This document shows, piece by piece, positions 46,808-56,134 of a DNA stretch of 64,000 bases. Below the pieces are notes generated by a model. That model was not told the origin of the DNA. It ran no database searches and worked only from the letters and a program-made list of their open reading frames with translations. The DNA is from Corynebacterium sp. (lineage in GTDB: Bacteria > Actinomycetota > Actinomycetes > Mycobacteriales > Mycobacteriaceae), in the NCBI GenBank assembly GCA_030527885.1, contig JAUMZY010000004.1:1-64000 (forward strand). The letters run 5' to 3'. The position numbers and the translations under genes were made by a program. Positions within the stretch are counted from its first letter, which is position 1, and each line of letters opens with the position of its first letter.

Positions 46808-48253
46808 ATGAGTTCAGTATTTGTTCGTCTGAGTGTTTTTTGGGAAAACCAGCAGTTAGACGTCAGCTTACCCGCCCAACGTCCCGTTGTGGATTTTATT
46901 GATGAAATAATTAAGCTTTTCCAGCCCACCGATGAGGGGCTGGAAAAGCCCGGGGAGGCTGTTACTGAAGCATTCATGTGGGCTCTCTCCTCCCCCACGT
47001 ATGGGCATCTCAACCCGAATATATCCCTAACAGAATCTGGGGTTATTGATGGCCAACGACTATATCTAACCCACACTACAGATACTGCCCAGGCGCCATT
47101 TGTGGATGATATTCTCAGCGAAGTACGCACCATCATCGCTGATAATCAATGGCGATGGTCCTCCACAGTGAGATCCGCCGGCATGTACTGGTGCGCGTTA
47201 GCCCTGTTGGGATTGCTCTTTCTGGTGGCGTTGCCGCTGGTGGTGACTGCCGCCCAGCCATGGACCACCCCTGCATGGATTGGGGTGGCAATCATCGGCG
47301 TGGTGTCCTTAACCGGGGTGTTGGTTGCCGCCCAGAAGCCACATGATTGGCTACGGTGGGCAGGCCTACCAGTATCGGTGGGGGCAATTGCAATTACATG
47401 GCCGTTGTTAGCACATTTGCCCACTGCTACCCGGTTTGTGTGGACGCTGGTGGCCTTCTGCGTGGGCTGCGCTGTCACATCAGTGCTGGCAGGCCGTAAG
47501 AAAGCCCAACGAGCAGAAATCGCCGGAGCTACCGCATTCATCATAGTGGCACTGATACTCACTGGCGTAGGTGTGGCATTATCCTTCCAAGTGCGATTAT
47601 TAGCGGTGGCGGCATGGGGTGCGTGGGCACCAGTGCTCATGCTGCTGATCGCCCCCACCATTGCACTTAATGCCACTGGCTTGCCGACGATGCTGCGGCG
47701 CAACGACACCGGCGACCCGGTGGAACGCACCCGCATTCACAACACAGCCCTACGTAGTGAGGCCCTAAGCAGGGGCATTGTCTGGGCAGCCACTGCCCTA
47801 TCTCTATTGATTATCATCACGCTATCAGGCAGCCCCTACTGGCAGCAGGGTATACCAGCCGTGTTGTTGGCGCTCATTTTGATGTTGCGGAGCCATGGCT
47901 TTGCCGACGCCCGAATGATCACCCCACTGCTGATTGCCGGTTCTGTGGGGGTGGGGATTTCTGCGGCAGCGCTTGTGTATTTTAGGCAGCATCGCTGGGA
48001 TTCACAGCTGATTACTGTGCCATGGTGGCAGGATAATCCCACCACCGCGTGGATTAGTTGGGCAGTTTTTGCTGGCATCGTGTTTGCCAGTGCGTTGATT
48101 TTCATCTCATGCAATAAATTAACGTTGGATGAATTGCAGGAGGCCCGGGTGTCTAAGATCATTTCCGCCATTGATGCACTGATTTGTTTGGCGTTTATCC
48201 CCATGATTTTAGTGGCGCAGGGAGTTTATACCTATTTTTGGGCGATCATGTGA
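46808..48253 (+). CDS. EccD-type membrane channel component
   Basis: 481 residues. The N-terminal 100 residues are a ubiquitin-like (YukD) domain: VRLSVFWENQQLDVSLPAQR, ending GQRLYLTHTTD. Then 11 membrane helices (for example YWCALALLGLLFLVALPLVV, LIIITLSGSPYW, ALICLAFIPMILVAQGVYTY). This is the standard EccD layout; EccD lines the inner-membrane pore of ESX systems. Divergent from eccC, 109 bp apart. A copy of the dispersed 11-mer follows two bases after its stop. Confidence 0.9.
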   Translation: MSSVFVRLSVFWENQQLDVSLPAQRPVVDFIDEIIKLFQPTDEGLEKPGEAVTEAFMWALSSPTYGHLNPNISLTESGVIDGQRLYLTHTTDTAQAPFVDDILSEVRTIIADNQWRWSSTVRSAGMYWCALALLGLLFLVALPLVVTAAQPWTTPAWIGVAIIGVVSLTGVLVAAQKPHDWLRWAGLPVSVGAIAITWPLLAHLPTATRFVWTLVAFCVGCAVTSVLAGRKKAQRAEIAGATAFIIVALILTGVGVALSFQVRLLAVAAWGAWAPVLMLLIAPTIALNATGLPTMLRRNDTGDPVERTRIHNTALRSEALSRGIVWAATALSLLIIITLSGSPYWQQGIPAVLLALILMLRSHGFADARMITPLLIAGSVGVGISAAALVYFRQHRWDSQLITVPWWQDNPTTAWISWAVFAGIVFASALIFISCNKLTLDELQEARVSKIISAIDALICLAFIPMILVAQGVYTYFWAIM

Positions 48254-48721
48254 GCGTCGAAAAGCAAGAATCTTGTGCTGCTACATCGCACACCGCTACC
48301 CCTTGATGGCGCTGTTTATTCACCTAACCTGTAACGACCTTGCACTTTTCAAACAGGTGTTTTCCGCATTGATGTAGTCGAGGACGACTTGGGTTTTAGA
48401 GTCTTCAGCTTAAGGCAAGTAAAACACCAGAAGCTATTTTGTGTGATCCCACAGTGAGGTTGCGTGGAAAATAACTGTCCACAATATCTAGTGAGATTCA
48501 GAGGTAAAGTAGCAAAGGCAGTAAAGTTTTTCATATATTAGTATTATGGTAGATGCTTAGCCTATAGGAGTTGGCGTATTTTTAAATGTTTTTTGGTTAG
48601 CCGCTTGCACCAGAAACTTCTCTCCCGAAGGCGCAACAGAAGCCGAATTAGCTTCTGAAAGCACACAGGTCGGAATGAAGAAATCATTAATGACTGCTTC
48701 ACCATGAAGGAGAGGAGATAC
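48254..48721. other. Intergenic region including a duplicated segment
   Basis: About 470 bp without a gene. From about 48530 onward it parallels 41990-42233 (shared blocks such as AGATGCTTA and CACCATGAAG), ending with AAGGAGAGGAG before the copy-B membrane gene. One inverse copy of GCTTNTCGACG lies at 48255-48265. Confidence 0.5.
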
Positions 48722-49096
48722 ATGGACTACCTAATTCCATTCATACTTCTCTTTACTATCCTCTCACCGTTAATAGTTCCATGGATGGTGGGTGCAAGAA
48801 AGCGCTGCATGCGGAAAATCCATGGGAGGGTACAGTTTTTCTTCTTCGTCATGCTGACTGGCCCTATCAGTGGGTTTATTGGGGCTGCTCTTTTAACCCC
48901 AATAATGATCATGGATCTCGGCGATGCGGCAGAAGGTCTGGCAGAGTTTTTCCTGTTTATGGTCGGGACGGGAGCTTTTTTCTCAATTTTCACATGACTC
49001 CGCGCGTATACCGGCAGCAGAAAAACCCCAGGTTTTGGGGAAATCGGGGAGTACCTGCAATGGCGCTGGCAAACTATCAGAAATGCATTCACCTGA
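48722..49096 (+). pseudogene. Small membrane protein, copy B, with in-frame stop
   Basis: Start ATG 48722 with AAGGAGAGGAG upstream. It parallels copy A: IVPWMVGARKRCMRKIHGRV, FFFVMLTGPISGFIGAALL, and then TGA at 48995-48997 after FFSIFT where copy A has Trp in VWVREYG. The frame continues LRAYTGSRKTPGFGEIGEYLQWRWQ to a natural stop at 49094. A single TGG to TGA change explains it. The two copies bracket eccC and eccD. Confidence 0.75.
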
Positions 49097-49225
49097 AGGC
49101 CCGCCAACAGAATGGACAAATAACCCCTTTGCGTGATGTCCTGACTTTAGTCGTCGACAAGCTTGCTCTTTACAGTGATGCACTAGCTTCCCGCACCACC
49201 CGCATCACTGGGGTCACCGATGCTG

Positions 49226-49949
49226 CTAAGTTGCGCACCAATATTCTTGGCTGCGCTGTTTATTCACATAATCTGTGACCACCTGCACCGCGTTGTCTAG
49301 TTCCTCCTGTGTTGTCCACTGGCCGGTTTTCTCTGCCAGCCAGCTTGGATTGATGATCTCTGGTGTCCATGCCTGCACGTGGGCCAAGGCTGCGTCCCAT
49401 TGTTTTTGAAAGAGTAAGACAAATAGCTGGCTGCGCTCTTTCCGGTGCCACTGCCAGTATGGGCTATTGTCCACTGCTGCACTGATATCATCAGGCATCA
49501 GTAATGGCGGACCACGCTAATGGTGGGCCGCGTTCTATGTGGTTTAGTAGTTCCTGCCATCGCTGCCCCAGTGTGTGTTTCTCCACCCAGAAGTATTGGC
49601 CACGCTGCGCAAATGAGCAGGCAGCGGGGAGGTTACGTGCGCTTCTGGCAAAGTTAACGAGTACTTCGTCGGTGCGTGGCGTAACAAAGCTACTTCGCGC
49701 TCGTAAAAGATTTTCCACCTGCTTCAGCGATGGAATCGCCACGTCGTATACCAGTGCAACTCGAACATGCTCTGCTTTTTCATCGTCCGGGCACACGTAG
49801 GGGGTAAACAGTAACTCACCCAACCACCGTGAGTAGCAGATATCTAATATGTCGCCGCTTGGTTCTTCGCAGTACTCGTCGCGGGTGTAGCCACGCTCTA
49901 AAAACCATGCATCAATGTGTGAGAGGCTTCCTGGTTTCACTAGTTTCAC
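49226..49949 (-). pseudogene. Putative immunity protein, paralogue 4, frameshifted
   Basis: N-terminal frame: HIDAWFLERGYTRDEYCEEP, LGQRWQELLNHIERGPPLAW, ending SAITDA at 49491. The shifted frame goes on DDISAAVDNSPYWQWHRKER, LFVLLFQKQWDAALAHVQAW and ELDNAVQVVTDYVNKQR. One inserted T near 49497 accounts for the break. Same block order as the immunity genes near rhs. Last of three on this side. Confidence 0.75.
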
Positions 49950-49955
49950 CTAACG

Positions 49956-50639
49956 TTACTGTGACTGGTCATATATGTAGTCCGTGACTACGGCAACTGC
50001 GTTATCAAGTTCTTCTTGCACGGTCCAGCAGTCGGGTTTTTCGTCACGGCGCCACGGGTTAATGGTGGCTTCCGTCCATGATTGCACATGCGCCAATGCA
50101 GCATCCCATTGGTGTTGGTGCAGCAAGGCGAAAAGTCAGCCGGGTGATAGCGCAGTCCATTGCCAATAGGGGCTTTCATCAATCGCGGCGCATAAATCTT
50201 TGGTGGTTGTGAGTTCTGCCGACACTTCGGGAAGATCCTGTTCTAGCTGGTCTAATAGTTCTTGCCATCTGGGCCCCAGGGTGGTTCTTTCCAGGAATAT
50301 TCGGGGGCCGCGCCAGGGCAACGGGGGATTATGCGGGCTGAATCGTGGAATTGCCAGCAAGCTGACATTGCCTGCCGGCAGGGGGTTGAAAAAGCTGCTC
50401 TGCGCCACCAATGCATTGTGCACAGTGCTGAGCGCCGGGATGCACACGTGGTAGCTTATTGCGGTGAGGATGTGTTCTGGTTTCTCAAGGTAGAAGTCCA
50501 GGAGTACGCCGAAGCGGAGTCCCCCGCGTTGGGTTTCATAGCTGATCCCGGATCCTTCACAGTACTGATAGTCGGTGCGGGTGTAGCCGCGCTGGGTGAA
50601 CCATGAATCCACTTGCATGATCGTCGGGGAAAGCATCAT
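49956..50639 (-). pseudogene. Putative immunity protein, paralogue 5, with in-frame stop
   Basis: Blocks MQVDSWFTQRGYTRTDYQY, LGPRWQELLDQLEQDLPEV, TKDLCAAIDESPYWQW are followed by LSPG and a TGA at 50136-50138 where paralogues have Arg (P-G-R-L-F). The frame continues LFALLHQHQWDAALAHVQSW and ELDNAVAVVTDYIYDQSQ to TAA at 49956-49958. CGA to TGA is the simple explanation. Would be 227 residues. Confidence 0.75.
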
Positions 50640-50648
50640 GATTCCTAT

Positions 50649-51298
50649 CTAACTGTGGTTATTCACGTAGTCGGTGACCACCATGATGGCGTTGTCTAGT
50701 TCTTCCTGCGCAGTCCACTTTCCGGGTTGGGGTTCTGAATCGAAGCGGTTGATGTCGTGTTCCCTCCATGAATAGACGTTTTCCAAGGCTTCGTCCCATC
50801 GTTTTTGATGCAGGAGCGTGAACAGTTTTCCCGGTATTTCGCGCTGCCATACCCAGTAGTTGCTGTCGGCTACGGCGGCGCTGAGGTCGTGGGCGTCGGC
50901 TAGTTCCGACCAGGCGAGCGGTAAATCGTGTTCGAACTGGTGTAGTAGTTTCTGCCAGCGTCGCCCCAGGGTGTCTGTTTCTACAGTTCGATGGCCAATC
51001 CACGGAAAACCACCCACTCCCTCCACGTACGATGTGCTTTTGGCAAAATCGACGTGGCGGCCGCTCACATTGAAACTACTGTTGGCAACCAGCGCCCGCT
51101 GTAATTTCCGCAAGGCAGGAATGGTGGCAAAATAATATAGTTGGGTTGAGCTTTTCTCACCGTAACTGCGCTTGCCGAGAAACGCCAGGGTGAAGCCAGG
51201 CCGTTCTTTTGCAGGGTGAACATGCGGTCCCAACTGCTTGTGGTTGTGTAGCCGCGCTCTAAAAACCATGGGTCGATGTGCGTGAATGGTTTGGCCAT
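50649..51298 (-). pseudogene. Putative immunity protein, paralogue 6, frameshifted
   Basis: ATG 51298 with GGAG upstream starts MAKPFTHIDPWFLERGYTTT. Near 51210, in CAAAAGAAC, the frame moves by one base; the continuation ERPGFTLAFLGKRSYGEKSS, LGRRWQKLLHQFEHDLPLAW, ADAHDLSAAVADSNYWVWQ and ELDNAIMVVTDYVNNHS runs to 50649. It follows the orphan nuclease module by 20 bp, so it was probably that module's cognate immunity gene. Confidence 0.75.
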
Positions 51299-51318
51299 GC
51301 TGGTTTCTCCGAATCTTG

Positions 51319-51672
51319 TTATGCCCAAAAGTCCTGCGCAATTTCCACAACGGCTGCCCGACCTGCTGCATTGTCGCCCCACACCACATAATACTTGCCC
51401 GTGAATATATCGCCGCGGGCCAGCCCAATGCCTTCTGCTTAGGCAGTGGACAACATTGCGGGCCACGCCTTGGGCAATGCATTTGCCATGGCGCGTTGGG
51501 GGCTACTCAACACTGCATTACCGCTCTTAACTTCGATGATTATGAAGCGTCCCCGTCCGTCGGCCATGAGGAAATCGCAGCAGAATTTTTTATCCCCTTC
51601 ATCTCCTAGGGCGACGTGTACTTGTTCCACGTAGCCTTTTAGTCCGCGTGAGTGCGCATTGTGTATGAGCAT
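51319..51672 (-). pseudogene. Orphan PD-(D/E)xK toxin module with in-frame stop
   Basis: From ATG 51672 the frame encodes CCDFLMADGRGRFIIIEVKS followed by GNAVLSSPQRAM, then TAA at 51439-51441 after MLSTA, and continues AEGIGLARGDIFTGKYYVVW to a natural stop at 51319. The D...E-x-K-S-G...L-S-x-x-Q-R-x-M pattern is the same as in the Rhs tip at about 34230-34300. No secretion domain precedes it, as for displaced toxin tips. Upstream 5' part is probably missing. Confidence 0.7.
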
Positions 51673-51692
51673 TGGTGTTGTTGGACACGAAG

Positions 51693-51742
51693 GCTCCTGC
51701 TGTCAGCCCCACTGCAGCGCAGCGTATGGGTTGACGGCAGGA
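51693..51742 (-). terminator. Hairpin downstream of opuCC-like gene
   Basis: CTCCTGCTGTCA (51693-51704) pairs with TGACGGCAGGAG (51731-51742) with one G·U pair. It lies 35 bp after the substrate-binding protein gene on the minus strand. No clear U-tract follows, so its strength as terminator is uncertain. Confidence 0.4.
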
Positions 51743-51776
51743 GTCCCGTCACTATTTTCATCTAGTGCAATAAAAA

Positions 51777-52766
51777 TTAGCTCTTCGTGATGAATCCCTG
51801 TTCTACCATCCAGTCCAGTGCGACCTGGCTGGGGTCGGCGCCTTCCACATCTACTTTGAGGTTGAGCGACCGCATGGTGTCGTCATCAAGCAGCTGAGTA
51901 ACTTGCGCAAACCGTTCCGCTATTTCCGGATATTTATTGAGGAATTCTGTGTTAAACACCGGCGCAGCATTGTAGGCGGGGAAATAATGTTTATCATCTT
52001 CCAGCACCACTAAATCCAGGGATTGAATGCGGCCGTCGGTGGTGAAAACCTCACCCAAGTTGCAGGCACCAGTGTCCGTGGCCTTGTAAATCGTGCCGGT
52101 ATCCAGGAGGGAAATATTATTTTCCGGGATGCCGTCAGCAGAACCACGCTTCATGTCGTAGGTCTCCAGCATAGGATTCAGGCCATCTGTGCGGGAGTTG
52201 AATTCCGCATCCACGCACATGGTGCGTTCTGCGACCGGTAAGTTCTTGATGTCACTTAAGGTTTTCAGGTTGTTCTGTTCCGCGTAATCTCGACGGACTG
52301 CGAACGCGTAAGTATTGTTCAATGGAGCCGGATCGGACCAGGTCAAACCATTTTTCTGGGCGTCTTCATCATGGACGACTTGCCATTGTTCCTGTTTATC
52401 TGGGCGCCCATCTTCATGTCCAAGGTACGCGAGCCAGGCGGTACCAGTGTATTCGTAGGCAATTTGCGCCCGCCCCGACACCATAAGTTTGCGTGACGGC
52501 TGCGACCCAGGCACACCGGTCATATCGGTGACGTCGAAGCCCGCGGCATCAGCGATGTAGACAGCCATTTTTCCTAAGATGAGCTGTTCTGTGAAGCTTT
52601 TCGACGTGATCACCACTCGTTGCCCCTCCGCAGCAGGGATAGGCTGCAACGATGCTGGTTCAAGGTTTGGGAGGGCAGATGTGGAGGGACGTAGCCCGCA
52701 ACCGGTAAGTGTGACACCGATCATCACGGTGCCGATGACGGCACTCAGTGTTTTCTTCAGGTTCAT
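51777..52766 (-). CDS. Osmoprotectant ABC transporter substrate-binding lipoprotein
   Basis: 329 residues. Signal peptide with lipobox VTLTGCG. The mature protein is of the OpuCC/ProX type-II fold: VVITSKSFTEQLILGKMAVY at the start, then AQIAYEYTGTAWLAYLG (betaine-pocket region with Tyr residues), CVDAEFNSRTDGLNPMLETY and FTTDGRIQSLDLVVLEDDKH. It binds a quaternary ammonium solute such as glycine betaine, carnitine or choline outside the membrane. Last gene of a four-gene unit; two bases downstream of a permease gene. Confidence 0.9.
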   Translation of the reverse strand: MNLKKTLSAVIGTVMIGVTLTGCGLRPSTSALPNLEPASLQPIPAAEGQRVVITSKSFTEQLILGKMAVYIADAAGFDVTDMTGVPGSQPSRKLMVSGRAQIAYEYTGTAWLAYLGHEDGRPDKQEQWQVVHDEDAQKNGLTWSDPAPLNNTYAFAVRRDYAEQNNLKTLSDIKNLPVAERTMCVDAEFNSRTDGLNPMLETYDMKRGSADGIPENNISLLDTGTIYKATDTGACNLGEVFTTDGRIQSLDLVVLEDDKHYFPAYNAAPVFNTEFLNKYPEIAERFAQVTQLLDDDTMRSLNLKVDVEGADPSQVALDWMVEQGFITKS

Positions 52767-52768
52767 GT

Positions 52769-53515
52769 CTACAATCCTTTCGGTCGCAGCGTGTGTTCAA
52801 ACACTTGGGCGATCCAGTCCACCGCTAATGCCAGTAGTGCCACCAGTAATGCCCCAGTAATCAGTACCCGATTCAAACCTAAGTTCACCCCAGTGGTGAT
52901 GAGGATGCCTAGACCACCGCCGTCAACGAAGGTTGCCAGCGTGGCGGTACCCACCAACAGCACCAGTGCGGTGCGGATGCCGGCCAGCATGATCGGCACA
53001 GCCAGTGGTAGTTCGATTTGGAACAGTACTCGCCAGGCGCTCATGCCCATGCCGCGGCCGGCTTCCACCAGTTTGGGATCCACCGCGTCCAAGCCCACCA
53101 TGGTGTTTTTGAGCACCGGTAGGAAGGAATACAGGATCAACGCCACGATAGCGGTATTGAAGCCGAAGCCCAGCCAGAAGGCAATGAGCACCACTAGACC
53201 GATAGCTGGTGCGGCTTGCCCGAGGTTGACGATTGACATAACTGGGCCGGTCAGCCAGCGCAACGGCTTTCTGGTGAGCAAGATGCCCAGCGGAATGGCT
53301 AGCACCAGCACCACAATGATGGATACTACCGTGAGCTGCAAGTGTTGTAAGGTGAGGCTAAGTAGGTTGGGCGCTGTAAGCGTAACCGATTCGGTTTCGC
53401 TAAGTTCGCTTGTGGTGAGCCAGATGATGAACAACACCAACACCGCGATGATAGCGATAGGTTGCACCATGAGTTCCCGCCACCAGGGTTTTGTTGGTTT
53501 GGTTGTAGTTTCCAT
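52769..53515 (-). CDS. Osmoprotectant ABC transporter permease (second)
   Basis: 248 residues, six hydrophobic helices (QPIAIIAVLVLFIIWL at the N-terminus). The EAA loop reads VDPKLVEAGRGMGMSAWRVL FQIELP across about residues 150-170, the docking site for the ATPase. OpuCD/ProW-like. It lies between the ATPase and the substrate-binding protein genes with 8 bp and 2 bp gaps. Confidence 0.9.
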   Translation of the reverse strand: METTTKPTKPWWRELMVQPIAIIAVLVLFIIWLTTSELSETESVTLTAPNLLSLTLQHLQLTVVSIIVVLVLAIPLGILLTRKPLRWLTGPVMSIVNLGQAAPAIGLVVLIAFWLGFGFNTAIVALILYSFLPVLKNTMVGLDAVDPKLVEAGRGMGMSAWRVLFQIELPLAVPIMLAGIRTALVLLVGTATLATFVDGGGLGILITTGVNLGLNRVLITGALLVALLALAVDWIAQVFEHTLRPKGL

Positions 53516-53523
53516 GGATTACA

Positions 53524-54804
53524 TCACTCCTCCAATTGGTCATCAGACGTGCCGACGCGCGTCACGACCTCTTCAGGGATGTCACCCTCGTTATTACCCA
53601 GCGGAGTATCTTCATCACCGCGGATACTGCGCAATTCCGTGATGGCGTTCATAACGATTTCCACATTTACCACGCCGAGGAATTTGCGGCGCGGCCCTTC
53701 CACCAATGCGGCCCCGGAATTGGCAACCAGCATGGTATCCAGCGCATCATTCAGGGATGATTTCACGCCCACCACTGGTAGGTCATCTTCACAGTAGTCA
53801 GTGATGGTGGTCATGCGGCGTAACCGTTTGCGAGTGGGCCAGGATAGTACCCGGTCGTTATCGTCAAGTATCACGGCGTGATCGTGGCCAAGGCGTTCTA
53901 CTTCTTTGAGCACCATGGCAGCATCATCACCGGGATGTCCAATGGCTGGGGTGATCATTTCTGCATCACCTACGCGAGCCAAGTTCAGTTGCTTGAGGCC
54001 GGCACCAGCCCCGATGAAGTCTGCGACGAAGTCATCGGCGGGTTCACCCAAGATGCGTTCGGGGGTGTCGTATTGGACGATGCGAGCGCCTTCGTCAAAG
54101 ACAGCAATCCAGTCGCCGAGTTTGGCGGCCTCATCGAAGTCATGGGTCACGCATACGATGGTTTTACCGAGTTCCGACTGGATGTTGATGAGTTCGTCTT
54201 GGAGGCGTTGGCGGGTAATGGGGTCCACCGCGCCGAAGGGCTCATCCATGAGTAGCACTGGTGGGTCTGCCGCCAGTGCGCGGGCGACACCAACGCGCTG
54301 CTGCTGACCACCCGAAAGTTCTTTTGGGTAGCGGTTGCGATAGGTATTGGGGTCAAGTGAGACCATGCTGAGGAGCTCATCGACGCGAGCATCAATGCGC
54401 TCTTTATCCCAGCCCAGCATTTTGGGCACGATGGCGACATTCGCACCCACGGTCAGGTGCGGCAGCAGGCCACCGGCTTGGATCACGTAGCCGATGTTGC
54501 GGCGGAGCTTGTCGGCGTTCATGTCGCTGACATCTTCGCCATTGATGATGATGCGGCCTTCTGATGGCTCAATGAGCCTGTTGATGAGCTTAAGCGTGGT
54601 GGTTTTGCCGCAGCCAGACCTGCCCACGAACATCACGACTTTGCCAGCGGGGATTTCTAGGGTGAGCTGGTCTACGGCTGGTTTATTTCCAGCGTATTGC
54701 TTGGTGACGTTTTCCAGCAGGATGGCTGCGCCACCGCCGGAATCATCGGTGAGATTGGTGGCGTCGGTTTCGGTTGCGGTTTGGTTAGTAAGTTGATTAG
54801 ACAC
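53524..54804 (-). CDS. Osmoprotectant ABC transporter ATP-binding protein with CBS domains
   Basis: 426 residues from GTG 54804, eight bases inside the end of the upstream permease gene; a longer frame to 54876 is rejected. Walker A MFVGRSGCGKTTTLKLINRL, signature ELSGGQQQRVGVARALAADP, Walker B VLLMDEPFGAVDP. The C-terminal 120 residues form a CBS pair (HAVILDDNDRVLSW, VVGVKSSLNDALDTMLVANS), which in OpuA-type transporters senses ionic strength or cyclic di-AMP. Drives uptake of compatible solutes under osmotic stress. Confidence 0.9.
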   Translation of the reverse strand: MSNQLTNQTATETDATNLTDDSGGGAAILLENVTKQYAGNKPAVDQLTLEIPAGKVVMFVGRSGCGKTTTLKLINRLIEPSEGRIIINGEDVSDMNADKLRRNIGYVIQAGGLLPHLTVGANVAIVPKMLGWDKERIDARVDELLSMVSLDPNTYRNRYPKELSGGQQQRVGVARALAADPPVLLMDEPFGAVDPITRQRLQDELINIQSELGKTIVCVTHDFDEAAKLGDWIAVFDEGARIVQYDTPERILGEPADDFVADFIGAGAGLKQLNLARVGDAEMITPAIGHPGDDAAMVLKEVERLGHDHAVILDDNDRVLSWPTRKRLRRMTTITDYCEDDLPVVGVKSSLNDALDTMLVANSGAALVEGPRRKFLGVVNVEIVMNAITELRSIRGDEDTPLGNNEGDIPEEVVTRVGTSDDQLEE

Positions 54805-55438
54805 GAATACCCCTTGAGGTGGTGAAACGTCCCAGTACAATGAGTGCGACGTCGAGGATGAGTGCAAGAATGACAACGGCGATGACGCCGGTTGCTACAG
54901 ATTCGAATGAATTGGCGCCGCCGAGGCGTGACAGGCCAGCAAAAATGTATCCGCCTAGCCCAGGACCGAGGGCATACGCCGTAACAGCAGCGATGCCCAT
55001 GGTCATTTGGGCAGATACGCGCATCCCCGCCAGAATCACTGGCCAGGCCAGCGGCAATTCCACCTTAAAGAAGGTCATGACTCGGCTCATGCCGATGCCA
55101 CGGGCGGCACTGACCACATTGGGATCTACCTCTGCCAGGCCCACGACTGCGTTACGCAGAATGGGCAGGGCGGCAAAGAATGTAACCACAATAACCGCTG
55201 GTACTACCCCAAATCCAAAGGGAATGATTAGGATGCCGACGAGGGCGAAGGATGGGATAGTCAGGCCGATTGTGGATACGTTGTTAGCCAATGCGCTCAG
55301 GCGTGGATGTTGGTAGCTTAGCGCGGCGCACACGACAGCGATGATGGTGGCCAAAATCAGGCATTGCACCACCAGGCTGAGGTGCTGCCAACTGTCAGCC
55401 ATAATCTGCGACCAACGTTCAGCTATAAATTCTCTCAT
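54797..55438 (-). CDS. Osmoprotectant ABC transporter permease (first)
   Basis: 213 residues from ATG 55438 with AAGGAAAAG upstream; the longer frame has no ribosome site. About five helices (VVQCLILATIIAVVCAALSY, IPSFALVGILIIPFGFGVVP). The EAA loop is EVDPNVVSAARGIGMSRVMT followed by FFKVELP. OpuCB-like. First gene of the operon permease–ATPase–permease–binding protein. Its promoter should lie in 55439-55620. Confidence 0.9.
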   Translation of the reverse strand: MREFIAERWSQIMADSWQHLSLVVQCLILATIIAVVCAALSYQHPRLSALANNVSTIGLTIPSFALVGILIIPFGFGVVPAVIVVTFFAALPILRNAVVGLAEVDPNVVSAARGIGMSRVMTFFKVELPLAWPVILAGMRVSAQMTMGIAAVTAYALGPGLGGYIFAGLSRLGGANSFESVATGVIAVVILALILDVALIVLGRFTTSRGIRV

Positions 55439-56134
55439 GGCTTTTCCTTGTTGCCGAATAAATTTCCCCGCACACAAGGCTACTGAGCTGCCCTGATGAT
55501 TGCCATTTTTAATTGATTTCTCGATAGTTATAGGCGGTGTATCACATCTCAAACCGGCGGATAAACAGGCACAACCTATTTTTAGTATGATATACGTCAC
55601 ATTTATCTGGCGGCTGTCGTTTCACGCTCATTTTCGTTATTTTTACCCCATTATTTGCCAGAGATATGGCAGAAATCTATGACGCATTGCCTGCTCCTAT
55701 CAAAAATGCGGCACCAAAAGGGGTGGAAAAATCACATTATCCCACCAAAACCACCCCATAAGCTTGGATTTTGGCACACATAACAACGAGCCGCCGACCG
55801 GCCAGACCCACCGCCCGCCATCATCCACACATGAGAGCGAACGCAATATTGACAGGCATCGGCACGCCGCATACTAGTCGCGGGTATCAACATTTCAGTA
55901 GCCATTGCGGTAGCCTTGGGGTGGTTTTCGCCGGACACTTTTGTGCCCACAGGCTGCACTGCTACCATGCGCTCTGTGCATAAGATTCTTCTTTTTCCAC
56001 CGTATAACTGTGGGCATAGTTAATAACCCTAAAAACCAATTGCAGGCAATATAAGTATTATGTTAGCGCCTGACCATTCCAGTAAGCTACATATATAAGA
56101 ACCACTACAGCCAATTACAGCCATAGGATCACCC
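55439..56134. other. Intergenic region, no gene supported
   Basis: About 700 bp between divergent genes. It is AT-rich from 55500 to 55740 and holds only short frames without features. Promoters for opuC (minus) and the DUF1707-like gene (plus) must lie here, but I see no clear operator. Confidence 0.4.
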
